DNA of 64,000 nucleotides from the NCBI GenBank assembly GCA_030549775.1, contig CM060175.1, positions 46,745,915 through 46,809,914 on the forward strand, written 5' to 3'. This stretch comes from Tamarix chinensis. Its lineage: Eukaryota > Streptophyta > Magnoliopsida > Caryophyllales > Tamaricaceae. Positions 11,799-25,384 of the stretch are shown in pieces (position 1 is the first letter of the stretch; each line of letters starts with the position of its first letter). Under the pieces are notes generated by a model. That model searched no databases. It worked only from the letters and a program-made list of their open reading frames with translations, and was not told the origin of the DNA. The translations under genes and the position numbers were made by a program.

Positions 11799-13361
11799 TG
11801 ATAGATGAGATTTATTGATTATTTTCATGTCTAAAAATATCATTTATCCCTCATTAATTCTATTAGATTTAATCTTTTCGTCGAGTTTTCCTCCTTTGAA
11901 TAAATTTTATAGGAAAGAAAAGAATTGAAGAAATTCAAGGAGAAATCAATGAAAAGAAGAAATCAAGTAGAGAACACATCAAGAAATATTGAATCAAGGA
12001 GAGCAAAGTTGGAAAGGGAACAAATACATCAAGAGAAGCTAAGCTGAAACTTTCAAAGGAATTGAGTGGAAAGATCAAAAACACGGGGGTCCCGTGTTTC
12101 ATAAACACGGACCGTGTTAATTATCCCGAGTATCGATCTTTAAATCTTTGTCAGCAGAGCAGTTGGAAGAAAACACGGGGGTCCCGTGTTTCCGAAACAC
12201 GGACCGTGTTTTCATTTAAAAACATGTAACTGTCCGCGCGACTTGTTTCTGATAAATTTTATCTGAGAACAGAGTTCGGAACAGAACGAAGGGGATCGAA
12301 AAACATTTGGAATGTATTTTTCTTCCTTTATTCCTTTAGAACATACATGTAATGCACAATTCCAACTTTTGATCTTCTTGAATTCTATTGATGATTTGAC
12401 ATTCTACACTTCAATTGATAAGTTTCCTCTATTCCTTTGTAAATTTCAGTATCTTCATTTTTGCTGAATCTAAGTAGCTTTTCTGTAATTTTATTTGTAT
12501 TCACTACATTATCATCTAATTGTTGCAATAATAGAATTCGTGAATGCGTTGTTGTTATTAATTTTCAAGATTTTTGTGTAATTGTATGAATTGTGAATAT
12601 GCAGAAATTTGAGTAATTAGAACAGGGTAGGATGATTTGAGGATGGAATTATAACCTAATTACCATTTCATACTTTAAATGTTTGATTCTAGATGAGGTT
12701 TAATTGAATTAATGGATCGAATTGAATGATTCCATATCATAGATTAAGATTCTTGAACTAATTAGATTGATCACCTATTTGGTTTAGAACTTGATCTTTG
12801 CTAAGACAATGAAATTAACCCGTATTTGTTAATTAAATTTGTCTATAGTAGCAAAAAGATTAATTATTAATCTTATCCATTAATTCGTGCAATTGCATGA
12901 TCCAAGCTTTTGTGATTATGATTGTAGTTGGCTGCTTCCCATTCATAATGCTACCATTAATTGAATCTAGTGTTCTTAACCTAGATTATTAAATGGGTAT
13001 AAAAATAAATTGAGAGCATATTCAGTTTATTAAGGTTAAGAGGAAGTACGGGAATTTGTTATCTTGAGTTTCCTAAGTCAACATTAAATTGTTTAGAATC
13101 ATTCTTCTTATTTGAATGTATGGCATTTTAATTCCATCACCAATTCATTCCTCCCCTAATTGTCAATTAGTGATTAAGATTTAGTACAATCGAATTTAGT
13201 ATAAGAACCAATGAAATTGTATAAACGGGGTTATAACATCAATAGCAAAATTAGTGATTAAAATGTCATTCCTTGTGGGTTCGACTCCTTCTTGCCATAT
13301 ACTACGTATTTGGGAATTAGGATTTATTTATTAAATTTGTTGTGCATACGACAGTGCATCA
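11799..13361 (+). mobile_element. Solo LTR, Athila/Tat-like Ty3/gypsy (1,563 bp)
   Basis: It starts TGATAGATGAG, ends GTGCATCA and has a perfect 5-bp duplication GTAGC. There is no internal coding region, so it is a solo LTR left by recombination. The end, with 'gtgggttcgactcc' and 'gtgcatacgacagtgcatca', resembles Athila/Tat-group LTRs; that lineage call comes from memory of the group. It contains two near-identical units (12,082-12,122 and 12,173-12,211), each with CACGGG...CCCGTG and CACGG..CCGTG palindromes. Confidence 0.8.
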
Positions 13362-13446
13362 GTAGCATCCCTAGAATTTATGGGTTTTTAAATTTAAAGG
13401 TCTTATAAAAAATATATATATGTGTAAATTTTGGGGTGTTACAAGT

Positions 13447-13458
13447 TGGTATCAGAGC
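13447..13458 (+). promoter_or_regulatory. Primer-binding site (initiator-Met tRNA type)
   Basis: TGGTATCAGAGC lies three bases after the LTR end. It is complementary to the 3' end of plant initiator methionine tRNA, the usual primer of plant gypsy and copia elements. Confidence 0.9.
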
Positions 13459-13694
13459 AGTTGGTCTTGTTGACTACGCTCGTTTTTGAAAATAAATGTG
13501 ATTTATGAAGTCTTTATCGAATTTTAAGATGGATTTCCCGCTCTAACTGAAAATCTTTATGTTTTAAATTTCGGATCTCGGCACGGTGAGGAGTACGAGG
13601 GTAAATTAGGGATTTCCCCAAGAAGCGGGAAATTTTTCTAAATTAATTTAGAACCAGTGGGTTCATTTCTAAAATTTTCTTTTTGTGTAGCTAG

Positions 13695-14199
13695 ATGGCA
13701 GCTAACGACAGAATCAACCAATTAGAGGAGGTCGTCACAGCCTTCTTGGAGTTCACCCAGTTCTCTTAAAATGCTGGAGAAGACTAGCTTAGGAGGGTTA
13801 CCGGACACCACCCTTTGACATATTCCGATGAGGAGAACCCGGTGGTCCTAGAGGGGTGGATGTGTGATCTGGATCGCACCTTTGAGGCTGTAGACTGTCC
13901 ACCGGATAGGCGGCCCTACATTGCAGCTTTCTTCCTCCGAGACGTAATAGACACCTGGTGGGAGGAGTATCGCGCTAGAGACGGTCCTCTGGCTACCTGG
14001 GAGGCATTTAAGACCGTCCTCCGCACCAAATTCTACCCCGAGAACATGAGGAGAGACAAGATCAACCGATGATAGTCCGTTAGTATCACGCCTGCTTTAT
14101 AGAGCTGCTCCGACTTGCTCTAGGGATCGCAGCCAATGAGTCCACGGTCGTATTCTAATTTGAGCAAGGACTAAATTTCAGCATCCGTCTAACGATGGG
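13695..14199 (+). pseudogene. gag remnant of the giant gypsy element, N-terminal part
   Basis: The ATG at 13,695 (context TAGATGGCAGC) opens MAANDRINQLEEVV and meets a stop near 13,768. The longest open stretch, 13,815-14,072 (85 codons), shows the retrotransposon gag (capsid) domain: residues WWEEYRARDGPLATWEAFKT are followed by an FYP motif typical of gypsy Gag. Another stop follows at 14,070. The gene is cut by the reverse LTR at 14,200 and resumes after 19,236. No zinc knuckle was found, so part of gag seems lost. Confidence 0.75.
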
Positions 14200-14489
14200 T
14201 GTAATACCTTTCACTAATCTATGTACTAATCATAAGAGGATAAATATGCTACGTACTAATTCATTTCCAAAAGAGAAATAAGCTTACAACCGATAAATGA
14301 TTCATTTAAAATACTCAATCGAGTAATATATCATAAGAGGATAAATTCGATACACAAGGAATAGCATAATGAAATAAAATCACATGAAGAGAAAATACGG
14401 CCACGACACTCTCGAACTTCGAGCCAAAAATGCTCAACACTCGGCCCCGACTGATGTCTCACCCACCTGCACAAAGTCAGAAGGGCATA

Positions 14490-14545
14490 CTACTCGTGGG
14501 AATGAGCAGCACCCATGAAAAGGGTGATCAGTACGCTACATACTA
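14490..14545 (-). other. Three-hairpin cluster in the reverse LTR
   Basis: Read on the minus strand: TAGTATG-TAG-CGTACTG (14,545-14,529), CACCC-7 nt-GGGTG (14,526-14,510), then CTGCTC-8 nt-GAGTAG (14,509-14,490). Every stem can pair if G-U pairs are allowed. The loop ATTCCCAC is identical to that in the other copies. Confidence 0.6.
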
Positions 14546-15759
14546 AGCAAGGTAACCGAGCACTAAGCCCAACACATAAGCACATAAAATAATGTAAAAG
14601 AAATAAAAGAACATAATCCATCATGATAACATAATAACGAACAATCATTCGGGTACATACATAAAGGCCCAATTATAGTTTAGATTAATTACTTAATTAA
14701 TCTTTTATCGAAAAACGATATACACCATACCTTTTATCAAATCCATGTAAGTACAGGAACACCCCACTATTATTGCCGGTGGGCCGGTCACTTGTGGGAT
14801 AAAGTCCACACCACTATTATTCGCCGGTGGATCGGTCACTTGCCGGACAATAGTCCACACCACTATTCCTAACTGGTGGATCGGCTGGTTCCTGCTTACA
14901 TGGTGTTCCACTGTAAGTAATTAGTATCTTTTAAGTGTCTTAGCAAACTATGGTTTGTGTTTATTGAGCTCGAGTTACCCCACTATTATTGTCGATGGGC
15001 CGGTCACTTGCGGGACAAAGTCTACACTACTATTTTTTTTCCGGTGGGTCGGCTGGACCCGGCTCAATAATCTTCCATTTTAAATAATTAGTCTCTTAAG
15101 TATCTTATTCAAAAGCTTTCACCCTGGACATGCATGAATCATTACCTTTACACTTCACACATCACAAATCATAGATTACATCCTCATAATTATAATTTAA
15201 TCACCAAATACACATGATACCACAAAAACCCTAAGCAGTCACACTAAACCCTAATTGTCCACACAAACCCTAGCTTGATCTCCTACGTACCCTTATAATG
15301 CTCCATGTACTATTTTTCATCCAAAGTGTTCAACCATCCAAACAATTCTTACATTACTTTCCTCACATCCCAAACCAACGTTCTATACGTAAATTTCACT
15401 CCCATGCAGATGTTATACATTCCATGCCAACCCTAATACCACCATGCAAACCCTAAATTCTTTCATGCAAAACCCAATATTCCATCATACAAAACCCTAA
15501 ATTTAATCCACACAAAAACCAAGGATTCATCCATACCAAACCCTAAATTTAAACGATATAAAAACCAAGATTCATCCACATCAAATCCTAAATTCAAACC
15601 ATATAAAACCCAAAGATTCATCCATACCAAACCCTAGATTCAAACCATATAAAACCAAAGGTTTATTCATACCAAACCCTAAATTCAAACCGTATAAAAC
15701 CATATAAAACCCTACATTCAATCTATACGAAACCAAGAATCATCCTTACCAAACCCTAA

Positions 15760-16080
15760 ATTCAAACCATAAATTAGATTCTCCCATATAACACCATTAA
15801 TTAGATTCTCCTATATAAAACTATAAATTAGATTCTCCCATATAAAAACATAAATTAAACTTTTCCATACAAAACCATAAACCCAAAACCATACAGACCC
15901 ATAAATTAGATTCTCCCATACAATACCATAAATTAAACTCTCCCACACAAAACCATACAAAACTATAAATTAGATTCTCCCATACAAGACCATAAATTAG
16001 ATTCTCCCTCACAAAACTATAAATTAGATTCTCCCATATAAAATCATAAATTAGATTATCTCATGTCATACCATAGATTA
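15760..16080 (-). repeat. Tandem array of ~25-30 bp units in the reverse LTR
   Basis: On the plus strand the units read like ATTAGATTCTCCCATATAAAACC, repeated about ten times with changes. This is the counterpart of the GGGTTTGCATGG minisatellite of the other LTRs. The apparent open reading frame across it is a by-product of the repeat. Confidence 0.7.
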
Positions 16081-16927
16081 AATTCTTCCACGCGAAACCC
16101 TAAATTCCCCATTTTATTCCTCCACTCATAGATCATTAAAATACTTAGGTCAACTCATTTCCCCTTTAGTCAACTTACTTCCAATTTTTCATTTTCAATC
16201 TTTTTCCCACATAATACCACTTTTATACATCCTCACATGCATGTCTTATAGGGTCACAACACATATCATCACATACCACACTATCATCACATATAGTACA
16301 TATGCCATACAAAAACATACTTCAACTCCACATTATACCACATACGAAATAATTACCATAATAACATAGGATACATAACATACAAGGCATACAATGCACA
16401 TTAACACATAAAGGCCTTAGTAACCCCTCACCTAAAACGACACCAATCTTGGAGCATGCTCCTACGCCTCCTTAGGGCTTTGACTCGTCTCACCTATTAT
16501 GAGGAAAAAGCTAAAATTAGATTCCCTTCTACCAAAAATACTATTAAATACTAACTTATTCTAAGACTAGGCTTTTGATAAAATACTAAAATAATAATAG
16601 CAAAAATAACAAAAATAATATCAATATTAATATTAATAAGAATAATAAAAATGGTAACAATAATAATAATAAGGCATTACTCAAAAACATAGCAAAATAA
16701 GGGCATCGGCCCTCTTACCAAAATAATATTGATAATAATATTAGTAAAATAAATAACCAAATTTAGTAATAATAATATTGATTAAATAATAATACTACTA
16801 ATAATGATAAAAACCATAATAATATTACAAAATAATAACCATAATGGTAATAATAGTAAGGATAATATTCAAAGATAAAAAGATTAAGGTTTCTACCCTA
16901 TATTGAATAATAATAAACTTATTAAAC

Positions 16928-16966
<39 letters not shown>

Positions 16967-17103
16967 AATAATAATAATAAATGTTAATGATAAAAATAAT
17001 TATAATATTAATAATAATAAGACTTGATATTTATAATACTACTACTACCAAAATTTAAATAGGCATTATAGCGTTCTAGCCCTATATAAAATAATAATAC
17101 TAA

Positions 17104-17235
<132 letters not shown>

Positions 17236-17518
17236 AACAATAACAATACTAATAATAATAGCAAAATGAATAGTAAAGTAATTGTAATGGAATAATAATA
17301 ATAATAATAATAGTAATTCAAAATAGTAATAATAATAATAATAATAACATATTAATATTAATAATAAAGATAATAAAAATAATAATAATATTATAATAAT
17401 AATAATAATAATAAAATTGAATTAAAAATATAATAGGGCTTCAGCCCTCAACAAAAATAATAATCAAAACATTAATACTAATAATAATAATAATACATAT
17501 TAAAAATAGAAATATTAA

Positions 17519-17556
<38 letters not shown>

Positions 17557-19236
17557 TTTATATTCAAATAAATGAAATAAAATAAATTAAGGCTTGCAAA
17601 AATAGGGAAAAGGGTTGAGAGGGTCTAGGGTTCAACCTTAGGCTAGTGGGGATGGGCGGCACCAGTAGTGGCCGAAAAAAGGGAAGAAAAGAGGAAAAGT
17701 TGAAGGTTGGGAACAAAATAGGGAGAATGAAGGTGGGATTTGGGGTGTTTAGAGTTGCCCAGAAAGAGAGGGACAGAATAAGGGTGGCGATGCAGCCAAA
17801 GATGGTGGCGCATGGCGGAGGTGGTGGTGGCCAAAGGAGGAAGAAGAAGAGAAAGAGAAGAGGAGAGGGAGGGAGAGGAAAATAAAGGTAGGGGAAGGTA
17901 GAGGAGGGTCTGCAGCAAAATTTGGGAGGTGAGAGAAGCGGCAGTAGTGGCGGAAGAGGTGGCTAAGGGTGGTGGAGGCAAAAAATAGGGTTGATAGGGA
18001 AGGCTAATTCACACAGCCGGGATGGCTTGTGTAGGAAAAATTAAGGGGGATGGATGATTTGGTTAGCTAGAGGGCGGAGCAAGGAAGAGTTTGGTGGCCG
18101 TAGATGGCCGCGAAGTTGGCCGGAGGCGACGGACGAGGCTTCTAAAAGGGTGGTTGTGGCAACATCGAAAAATTATGGGTAGGAGTTAAAAGATTGATAC
18201 AAGGCAGCTTACAAGGGTATATATAGATTTTAGAAGGGAAGTTAGGGTTATGTGGGTCGGCTACGGGGTAAGGCAGGTAGGGTTCCGGTCACCGATGGCG
18301 AGGTTGGCCAACAGAAATCAAAACAGAGAGGAAAAATGTGTGCGAGAAGAAAGGAGAATGGCTGGATGATGGGGTCGACGGATCAACAGGAAAAATAGAG
18401 GGAAAATGGCCGGTCAAAGGGGCGAGATCAGCGGCGGATTTCTCAAACGGGCGGCAGCGATGTTGCAGGTCATCGGGGTGTCAGGTGCATGGGAAGAAGA
18501 AGATGGGGGGCTAGACCGGGTTGTTCAAGGCAGAAAAGAAAGAAAGAAAAGAAGAGGAGACCGGGTGGTCTGGCACAACAGATAAAAAAATTCAATCAAA
18601 ACACAGAGTTTCGGGTAAATAAAGAATGAAGTGCATCGTAGAGAGGGACGAAGAAGGGCGACAGCCGCGCGGGCTGGGCTGTGCCAAAGAAGGAAGAAAG
18701 GGAAAGGAGAACTGGGTCGTGGGTTGGCCTAGGTCGGGGAGGGAAAAAAGAAAAAGAAGAAGAAGAAGAAGAAGAAGAAAGAAAAAGAAAGAAAAAGGAA
18801 GAAAGAAAAAAAGGAAAAAGGAAAAAATAATGGATTGGGTTAATTAAATTAATTGGGGTATTTGGGATATTTAAAAATAATAATATTTAAATCCCTTTTA
18901 GGTTGGATTTTTAAAAGATTTTCCATAAATTCCATTTTAATTAGCAAAACACCCAAATTTTCTCAAATTAAATTATTTATAAAATTCATATTAATTTGGA
19001 ACTATTTTGTCCTTCTTATTTTAAATAAAATAATTTATTGAATTAATTTCTAAAATAAAATCCTTAATTAGATAAAATACCCAAATTCCTCCTAATTAAA
19101 ATACTTATAAATTTCTTCTTGATTTTCCCTAATTAATTTCCTTTTATTTTAATAAAAATAATTTATTTAATTTATTTTCATAATAAAACTTCATTTAAAT
19201 ATAATTTTTAAAATTAAAAATTTTCGGGCCATTTCA

Positions 19237-19470
19237 GGGTAGTAGAGTGTTGGAGTCCCCCACGATCTCAGCAAGATCAGATAGGACCATCTCAGTAGGG
19301 GGAGCTCTAATACCTCAGCAACAAGCATATCAGTAGCACTGTTAGACATCGTCCCAACAGTACTACCAAAGAGCACCTACTCCATCTAGTGCCCCAGCTC
19401 AAGAGATAGGGGAAGACCTCAGGGATCTAGCCCTTATCCTTAGAAGGGAGGCCATTCAAGAGGACGCCTG
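19237..19470 (+). pseudogene. gag remnant, part after the inserted LTR
   Basis: In the frame of the protease that follows, the stretch gives a Gln/Ser/Pro-rich linker (QQYYQRAPTPSSAPAQ) and a charged helix-like piece (GEDLRDLALILRREA). This fits the region between capsid and protease of a gypsy polyprotein. In-frame stops are present and no CCHC zinc knuckle is visible. Confidence 0.5.
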
Positions 19471-22400
19471 AATGTTATCAGTCAGGCTGAGGCAGATTGT
19501 CAGCTGGACATCATTACGGGTATGTTTACCATTCATTATGTACCAGTATATATTCTGTTTGACTCGGGTGCCACAATATCTTTCATATCATCTGCATTTG
19601 CTGCTAAGGCTGGATTGTCACCATCTGCTAGTGTAGTGTTATTTGTTATGCTTCCGTCGGGTGACAGGAAGGAGTGTAGTTAGATGTTTTCCAACTAATA
19701 TATTGTTATCCATATTGTTACATGGTGCTTTCATTTGAAGTTTTGTGACAATATATTGTTTCAATAATTGTGAAGTTTCTTTCTTTTCTCTCTATTTTTA
19801 TTTGGTGAGCATGCCAATTGGAGCTTTCATTAGGATTTCCTAGTAGATCTGGTTGAGATAGGCTTGAAAGACTTTGACGTGATTCTGGGTATGGATATGC
19901 TAGGGCGATACAAGGTAGTTATTGATTGTGCCCAAGAATGAGTAACCTTGTGAGGCCCGAATGGAACTAGGGTTTTGTACCGGAAGATTCATCTAGAGCC
20001 AACCACTAAAATAGTATCAGCGGTTACTTTGCACACTTTGATCCAGAAGGAGTATCCCCTATATTTATGCAGTGTGTAGGAGCTGAATAAGGATCTAACT
20101 GCATTGGAAAGCATTCTGGTAGTTAAAGCATTTCTAAAAGAAATACCGGGTATGCCTCTAGTTCAAGAGATTAATTTTAAAATCGAGTTAGTGCTAGGAG
20201 CTAAACTTGTCTTAAAGGCACCCTACAGAATGGCAACGATTGAGTTGAAAGAGTTGAAGGCCCAGTTGGAGGAATTATTGGAGCATGGGTACATCTGGCC
20301 GAGCATATCGCCATGGGGAGCACCATTATTGTTCATAAAAAAGAAGGATGGTAGTCTCCATCTTTGCATTGACTACCGGAGCTTAAACCAGCTAATGGTG
20401 AAGAACCGGTACCCGCTTCTGAGAATCAACGATTTATTTGATAACTGAAGGGTGCTATGGTGTTTTCCAAGATCAATCTTAGATCCGGGTACCACCAGTT
20501 GAGGATTGTTAATGCATATATTATGAAGACTACATTCCGGACCCGGTATGGGCATTATGAGTTTACGGTGATGCCCTTCGGACTTACAAATGCCCCCACA
20601 GTTTTCATGGACTTAATGACGAGGATATTCAGACCCGTCCTCAATCAGTTTGTGGTGGTATTCATTGATGATATCTTGGTGTATTCCTGAGGCGATGAGG
20701 AGCACAAGCAGCATTTACACACTATTTTGAGTACATTGAGGGAACATCACTTGTATGTAAAACTATCAAATTGCAGATTTTAGCTTCAAGAGGTAGCTTT
20801 TCTTGGTCATATTGTATCAGTTAGGGGAGTAGCTATGGATCCACCTAAGGTTGCGACGATCACATAATGGAAGCCCCCTACGAACATATTAGAGATTTAG
20901 AGTTTTCTGGGTTTGGCTGGATACTACAGACGATTTGTACAAAAAATTTCCAAGATTTTCAAACCATTGACTAACCTCGTGAAGAAGAATACAAAGTTTC
21001 ATTGGGATGAGGTTTGTGAAGAGGCTTTCAAAGAGCTAAAGAAAAGGTTGACCTCTACACCGGTGTTAACTTTACTCAAGGGGATCAAGGAGTTTGAGGT
21101 TTACAATGATGCATCCAAGCATGGGTTGGGATGCATGTTGATGCAGAAGGGTAGGTGGTAGCTTATACCTCACGAAAGCTAAAGAAACATGAGAAAAATT
21201 ATCCCATGCATAATCTAGAGTTGGCCACTGTTGTTTTTGCCCTGAAGATTTAGAGACATTATCTGTACGGGGCTAAGTGCAAATTCTTTACAAATCACAA
21301 GAGTCTCAAGTATATTTTCATGTAGAAGGAACTCAACTTGAGACAGAGAAAATGGTTAGAGCTTGTGAAGGATTATCATATTGAGTTGACCTACCATGAG
21401 GGTAAGGCCAACGTGGTGGCAGATGCTCTAAGTAGGAACACCTCCCATTCTATGCTGTGTCATGTGGTTGCTGACCAAATGATAAGGGAATTGTCAGACC
21501 TGGAGATCAAAATGATTCAATAGGGAAACCTTGAAGCCCGCATGAATGCCCTGACACTCACTCTGACTATATTTGAAGAGATTTAAGCCAGACAGATTAG
21601 AGATGTTCAGCTGGAAAGAATCAAACAAAAGATGTAGAAAGGACAAGTAGAGGGATTCAGAATCCACGAGGATGGTAGTATTTGATTTAGGGGTCGTTGG
21701 TGTGTTCCCTAGAGTTGTCTGGAGCTTAAGCGTCGTATTATGGAGGAAGGATATCAAACTCCCTATTCAATTCACCCAGGAGGATCTAAGTTATATAAAG
21801 ATCTCAAAAAGGTGTATTGGTGGCAATGTATGAAGTGGGAAGTAGCTGAGTTCATATCCCGGTGCCTTGTGTCTCAGAAGGTCAATATTGAACATCGGAG
21901 ATAAGCATGGTTACTTTAGTCTTTGGAGGTGCTAAGGTGGAAATGGGACTCCATTTCTATAGACTTTTTTAGTGGTTTATTGAGGACCCAAAGTGGTTTT
22001 GATACTATTTGGGTTATTGTTGATAGATTAACCAAGTCAGTCGTGTTCATCCCTATGAAGTCCACGTGGAGTATGGAACAATTGACGAATGCATATATGA
22101 AGTTCGTGGTTAGTCATCATGGAGTTCCGGAAGACATCATTTCAGATAGGGATTTGAGGATCCTCTTTCATTTTTGAGGAAAGCTGTAGGAAGTTTTGGG
22201 GACCAAGTTGAAGATGAGCACAGCTTTTCACCCTACTACGGACAGACAGACAGAGCAGACTATTCAGACTTTGGATGATATGTTGAGGGCCTATGCGCTA
22301 GATTTCCAGGGATGTTGGGAAAAGTGCTTGCATCTAGTAGAGTTTTCATATAATAACAACTATCATGCTAGTATTGGGATGGCTCCTTTTGAAGCATTAT

Positions 22401-23005
22401 ATGAACGTAAGTGTAGGACTCCTTTTTGTTAGAGCGACATCAGTGAGACGATGATGTTGGGACCAGAAATGATCGAAGATATGACCCGTCAGTTCTAACA
22501 GATCCAAGATCGAATGAGAGCAGCTCAGAGCTAACAAAAGAGTTATGTTGATCAGAGGCATAGGGATGGAGATTTTGAGCTAGAAGACAAGGTGTTACTG
22601 AGGGTTTTGCCTACTAAAGGGGCGCAAAGGTTCGGTAGGAAAGTCAAGTTGAGCCACAGGTATATTGGTACCTATGAGATATTGGAGCGAGTGGGTGAAG
22701 TTGTTTACCGATTGGCTCTTCCTCTAGAATTGGAATAAGTGCATAATGTGTTCCACATTTCTCAGCTGCGGAAGTATGTTGCTGATCCATCACATGTAAT
22801 CCAGCTAGATGAGATTGAAATGGATGAATCATTGACCTATGAGGAGTGACCGGTGTGGATTCTTGACACTAAGCTACAGAACACCCGCACAAGTGCGTTC
22901 CCTCTTGTTAAGATATTATGGAGTTGACACGGAAACAAGGAAGCTATGTGGGAGACTGAGAAAGATATGTGAGAAGCATATCCAAAACTTTTCACCTCAA
23001 GTTAG
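19471..23005 (+). pseudogene. pol remnant of the giant gypsy element (PR-RT-RH-INT-chromodomain)
   Basis: Domains in order: aspartic protease with LFDSGATISF (DSGA at 19,561-19,572); reverse transcriptase from about 20,104 with [16 protein letters not shown] and the catalytic FIDD at 20,661-20,672 in place of the usual YxDD; RNase H with YNDASKHGLG near 21,100 and a connection to 21,523; integrase zinc-finger remnant near 21,780-21,890; integrase core with catalytic aspartates in SIDFFSG (21,962) and ISDRD (about 22,140), then TDRQTEQTIQTL (22,240); chromodomain-like C-terminus at 22,850-23,000. In-frame stops include those at about 20,446, 20,688, 21,159, 21,521 and 22,175, with extra frameshifts. 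A non-homologous stretch at 19,681-19,830 interrupts the protease-RT link. It cannot make a working polyprotein. Confidence 0.85.
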
Positions 23006-23140
23006 ATTCTTTTTATCAAGTTTCCCCCTAGGGGATAGTTGATTTAAGTATAGATTGTTAATGTGTTATTTCTAGATGCTTAGAATGTCTTGGCCTTAAC
23101 CCTGAGGAACTACAAGAGACTTGGAGGACGAAGTCTGTTT

Positions 23141-23155
23141 TTAAGGGGGTTGTAA
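23141..23155 (+). promoter_or_regulatory. Polypurine tract
   Basis: TTAAGGGGGTTGTAA directly precedes the 3' LTR start TGAAATG at 23,156. A purine run here primes plus-strand DNA synthesis in LTR elements. The run is short and partly decayed. Confidence 0.65.
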
Positions 23156-24048
23156 TGAAATGCCCCAAAAATATTTATTTTGAGAAGTGTAATTAAATAA
23201 GGATTTATTAGGGAATTTATTTAATTAATTATTTTTATTAGAATAGGAATAATTTATTTAGGGCAAATTAAGAAGGAATTTATAAATATTTTTATAAGGA
23301 AAAATTAGGTATTTTCCTAATTAAAAATGAATTTAGGAGAAACCTTTTAAAAATCTTAATTTAGCCTATAAAGAAAATTTAATATTATTTTATTCAAATA
23401 TTTTTTTTAAATACCCAAAATATTCTAATTAAATTTTTGACCCCAACTTACTTATTTTTCTTTTCCCTTTTTCCTTTTTCTTTTCCCTTCTTCCTTTTTC
23501 TTTCTTTTCTTTCTTTTTCCTTCTTTCTGCCGATTAGGCCTGTCGCGGCCCAATCCTTCCTTTTTTCCTTCCTCTCTTCCGCAGCCCATCATCGTTCTTT
23601 TCTTTCTTTCCTTCGGCAGCCAAAATGTTGTGATTTGAGTTTTTCTCCCCTAGAATGCCACATTCCATTTAAAACCTTATAACCATTGCCAACTGGCTCG
23701 TTTCTTCTTCTTTTTCTTTTCTTCCTTATTCCCCCAACCACCTGGTTCACCTCCTTCATCCTCCTTCCTCCTCCGCCATCGACCTGCACCTTCGAAGCTC
23801 TGAAAATGGTGCCGCCAGCCACGCTGAATTAGACCAGCTGTTTCTCCCCTCTTTCTCTTCCCCTTGACTCGCAATTTAGCATGAACTAGCTCATTTTCCT
23901 TTTCTCCCGCACGAAGTCCTCCTTTTCCATCATAAAAGGTCAAACATGACCTAAAATTGTGTCGGCCGATTGACGCCGCCGGCTACCACAAACCCTACCT
24001 ACATTATCCTCCTGCCGACCCCAGAACCCTACCATTCCCTCTAAACTC

Positions 24049-24056
24049 TATAAATA
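24049..24056 (+). promoter_or_regulatory. TATA box of the 3' LTR
   Basis: TATAAATA followed by CCCC, at the same place as in the 5' LTR. If active, transcription would run rightward toward the 3' end of the minus-strand host gene. Confidence 0.65.
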
Positions 24057-24753
24057 CCCCTTGTTTGGTGGATTTCGAAAATTTTTCCATGAAACCCTAA
24101 GAACCTACCTTGTGCACCACCGCGACTTCAAAAGACCTTTCCTCCGCCGTCAGCCAACTACGCCACCAACTCTGCCTACCAAAGTCTTCCCTGCACCTCC
24201 CTTTAACTAATTGAGCCACCCATCTCCCTTGATTATTCTCGCACGAGCCACCACAGCCATACGAAGTTCCCTACCCATCAAGCCAACTTTTTACATCCGC
24301 AGCCCCTCGAGCCATCGTCCGCCACCACATCCGCCACTATCACTACCTCCTACACCACCAAAAAGTTGCTAATAATCTTCCTCCACCTAGCCATACCCAT
24401 CTTTTCACCTTTCTCCTTCTCCTCCCCTCTCTTTCTTCTTCTCTTCCTTTTGACCGCCACCTCTACCCCTATGCGCCATAGCCACTTGTTGCACCACCAC
24501 CCTCACTTTACTCCTCTCAAACTAGGCCCTCATCCTCCACCCTCATTCTCCACATTCTCTTCTCACACCTCAACTTTTCCCTTTTCTAACAACTTTTCCA
24601 GCCACCGCCACCGCTACCATGTATCACCACCGGTGCCACCCATCTCTGCCGACTCAAGGTAAAACCCTAGACCCTCTCAGCCCTTTTCCTCTATTTATTT
24701 AAGTTTATTCTATTTTATTTCAATTTTTATCAATTATTTGATTATTAATATTA

Positions 24754-24788
<35 letters not shown>

Positions 24789-25182
24789 GGATGTAATATT
24801 AATGTTATATTTTCTTGGTAGGGTTGAGAGTAGCCTTAAATTATTTAAGTTGTTAGTTTTGAATTATGGGTATTAATAGTATTATTATAAGTTTTATTAT
24901 CATTATTAATATTATTATTAATAATATTACTATTATCAGTATTACTATTTTTATCATTACTATTATGTATCTAAAGAGGGCCGAATGCCCTATTTTATGT
25001 TAATGATTAGTATACTCATATTTTTATTATTATTATTACTATTTCTATTATTATTATCTTTATTATTACTAATATTATTATAAGTAACATGTGTTATTAA
25101 TATTAATATTATTATTATTAAATGGTACCTTCATTATTTGGAGGTAGGGTCGAAAACCCTACCTTATATTATTTAGCCTTAA

Positions 25183-25234
<52 letters not shown>

Positions 25235-25379
25235 GCATCATCATCATTATTAGCATTATTTTGGTGGAGGGTAGAAACCCTTATATCACCATCCATTCTG
25301 AATTGCATTAATATTATTATTAGTATTTTTAGTAGTATTTTGTATAGCTATTATTAGTATAGTATTATTTTATTTAAAA

Positions 25380-25384
25380 ACCTA
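25380..25384. repeat. Target-site duplication ACCTA (left)
   Basis: ACCTA is repeated exactly at 30,319-30,323. Removing the insert restores AAAAACCTAGTCTTAG, the reading found in the 5' LTR at about 9,850. Confidence 0.95.

Larger units (their letters stand above)
7544..13443 (+). mobile_element. 5' LTR of the giant gypsy element, interrupted
   Basis: It starts TGAAATGCCCC and ends GGGGTGTTACA, immediately before the primer site. Without the insertion at 11,799-13,361 it is about 4.3 kb. In order: AT-rich start; pyrimidine-rich tract (7,845-8,200); TATA box at 8,457; C-rich stretch; long ATT and AGT trinucleotide arrays (9,120-9,730); a 'ggtgagacc...caaagccctcaagaggtatagg' block at 9,930; GGGTTTGCATGG minisatellite (10,255-10,640); two triplets of the GATCCACCGG...ATAATAGTGG motif; hairpin cluster; terminal hairpin near 11,745. 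About 3.4 kb lies downstream of the promoter, so transcripts would carry a very long leader. Confidence 0.85.
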
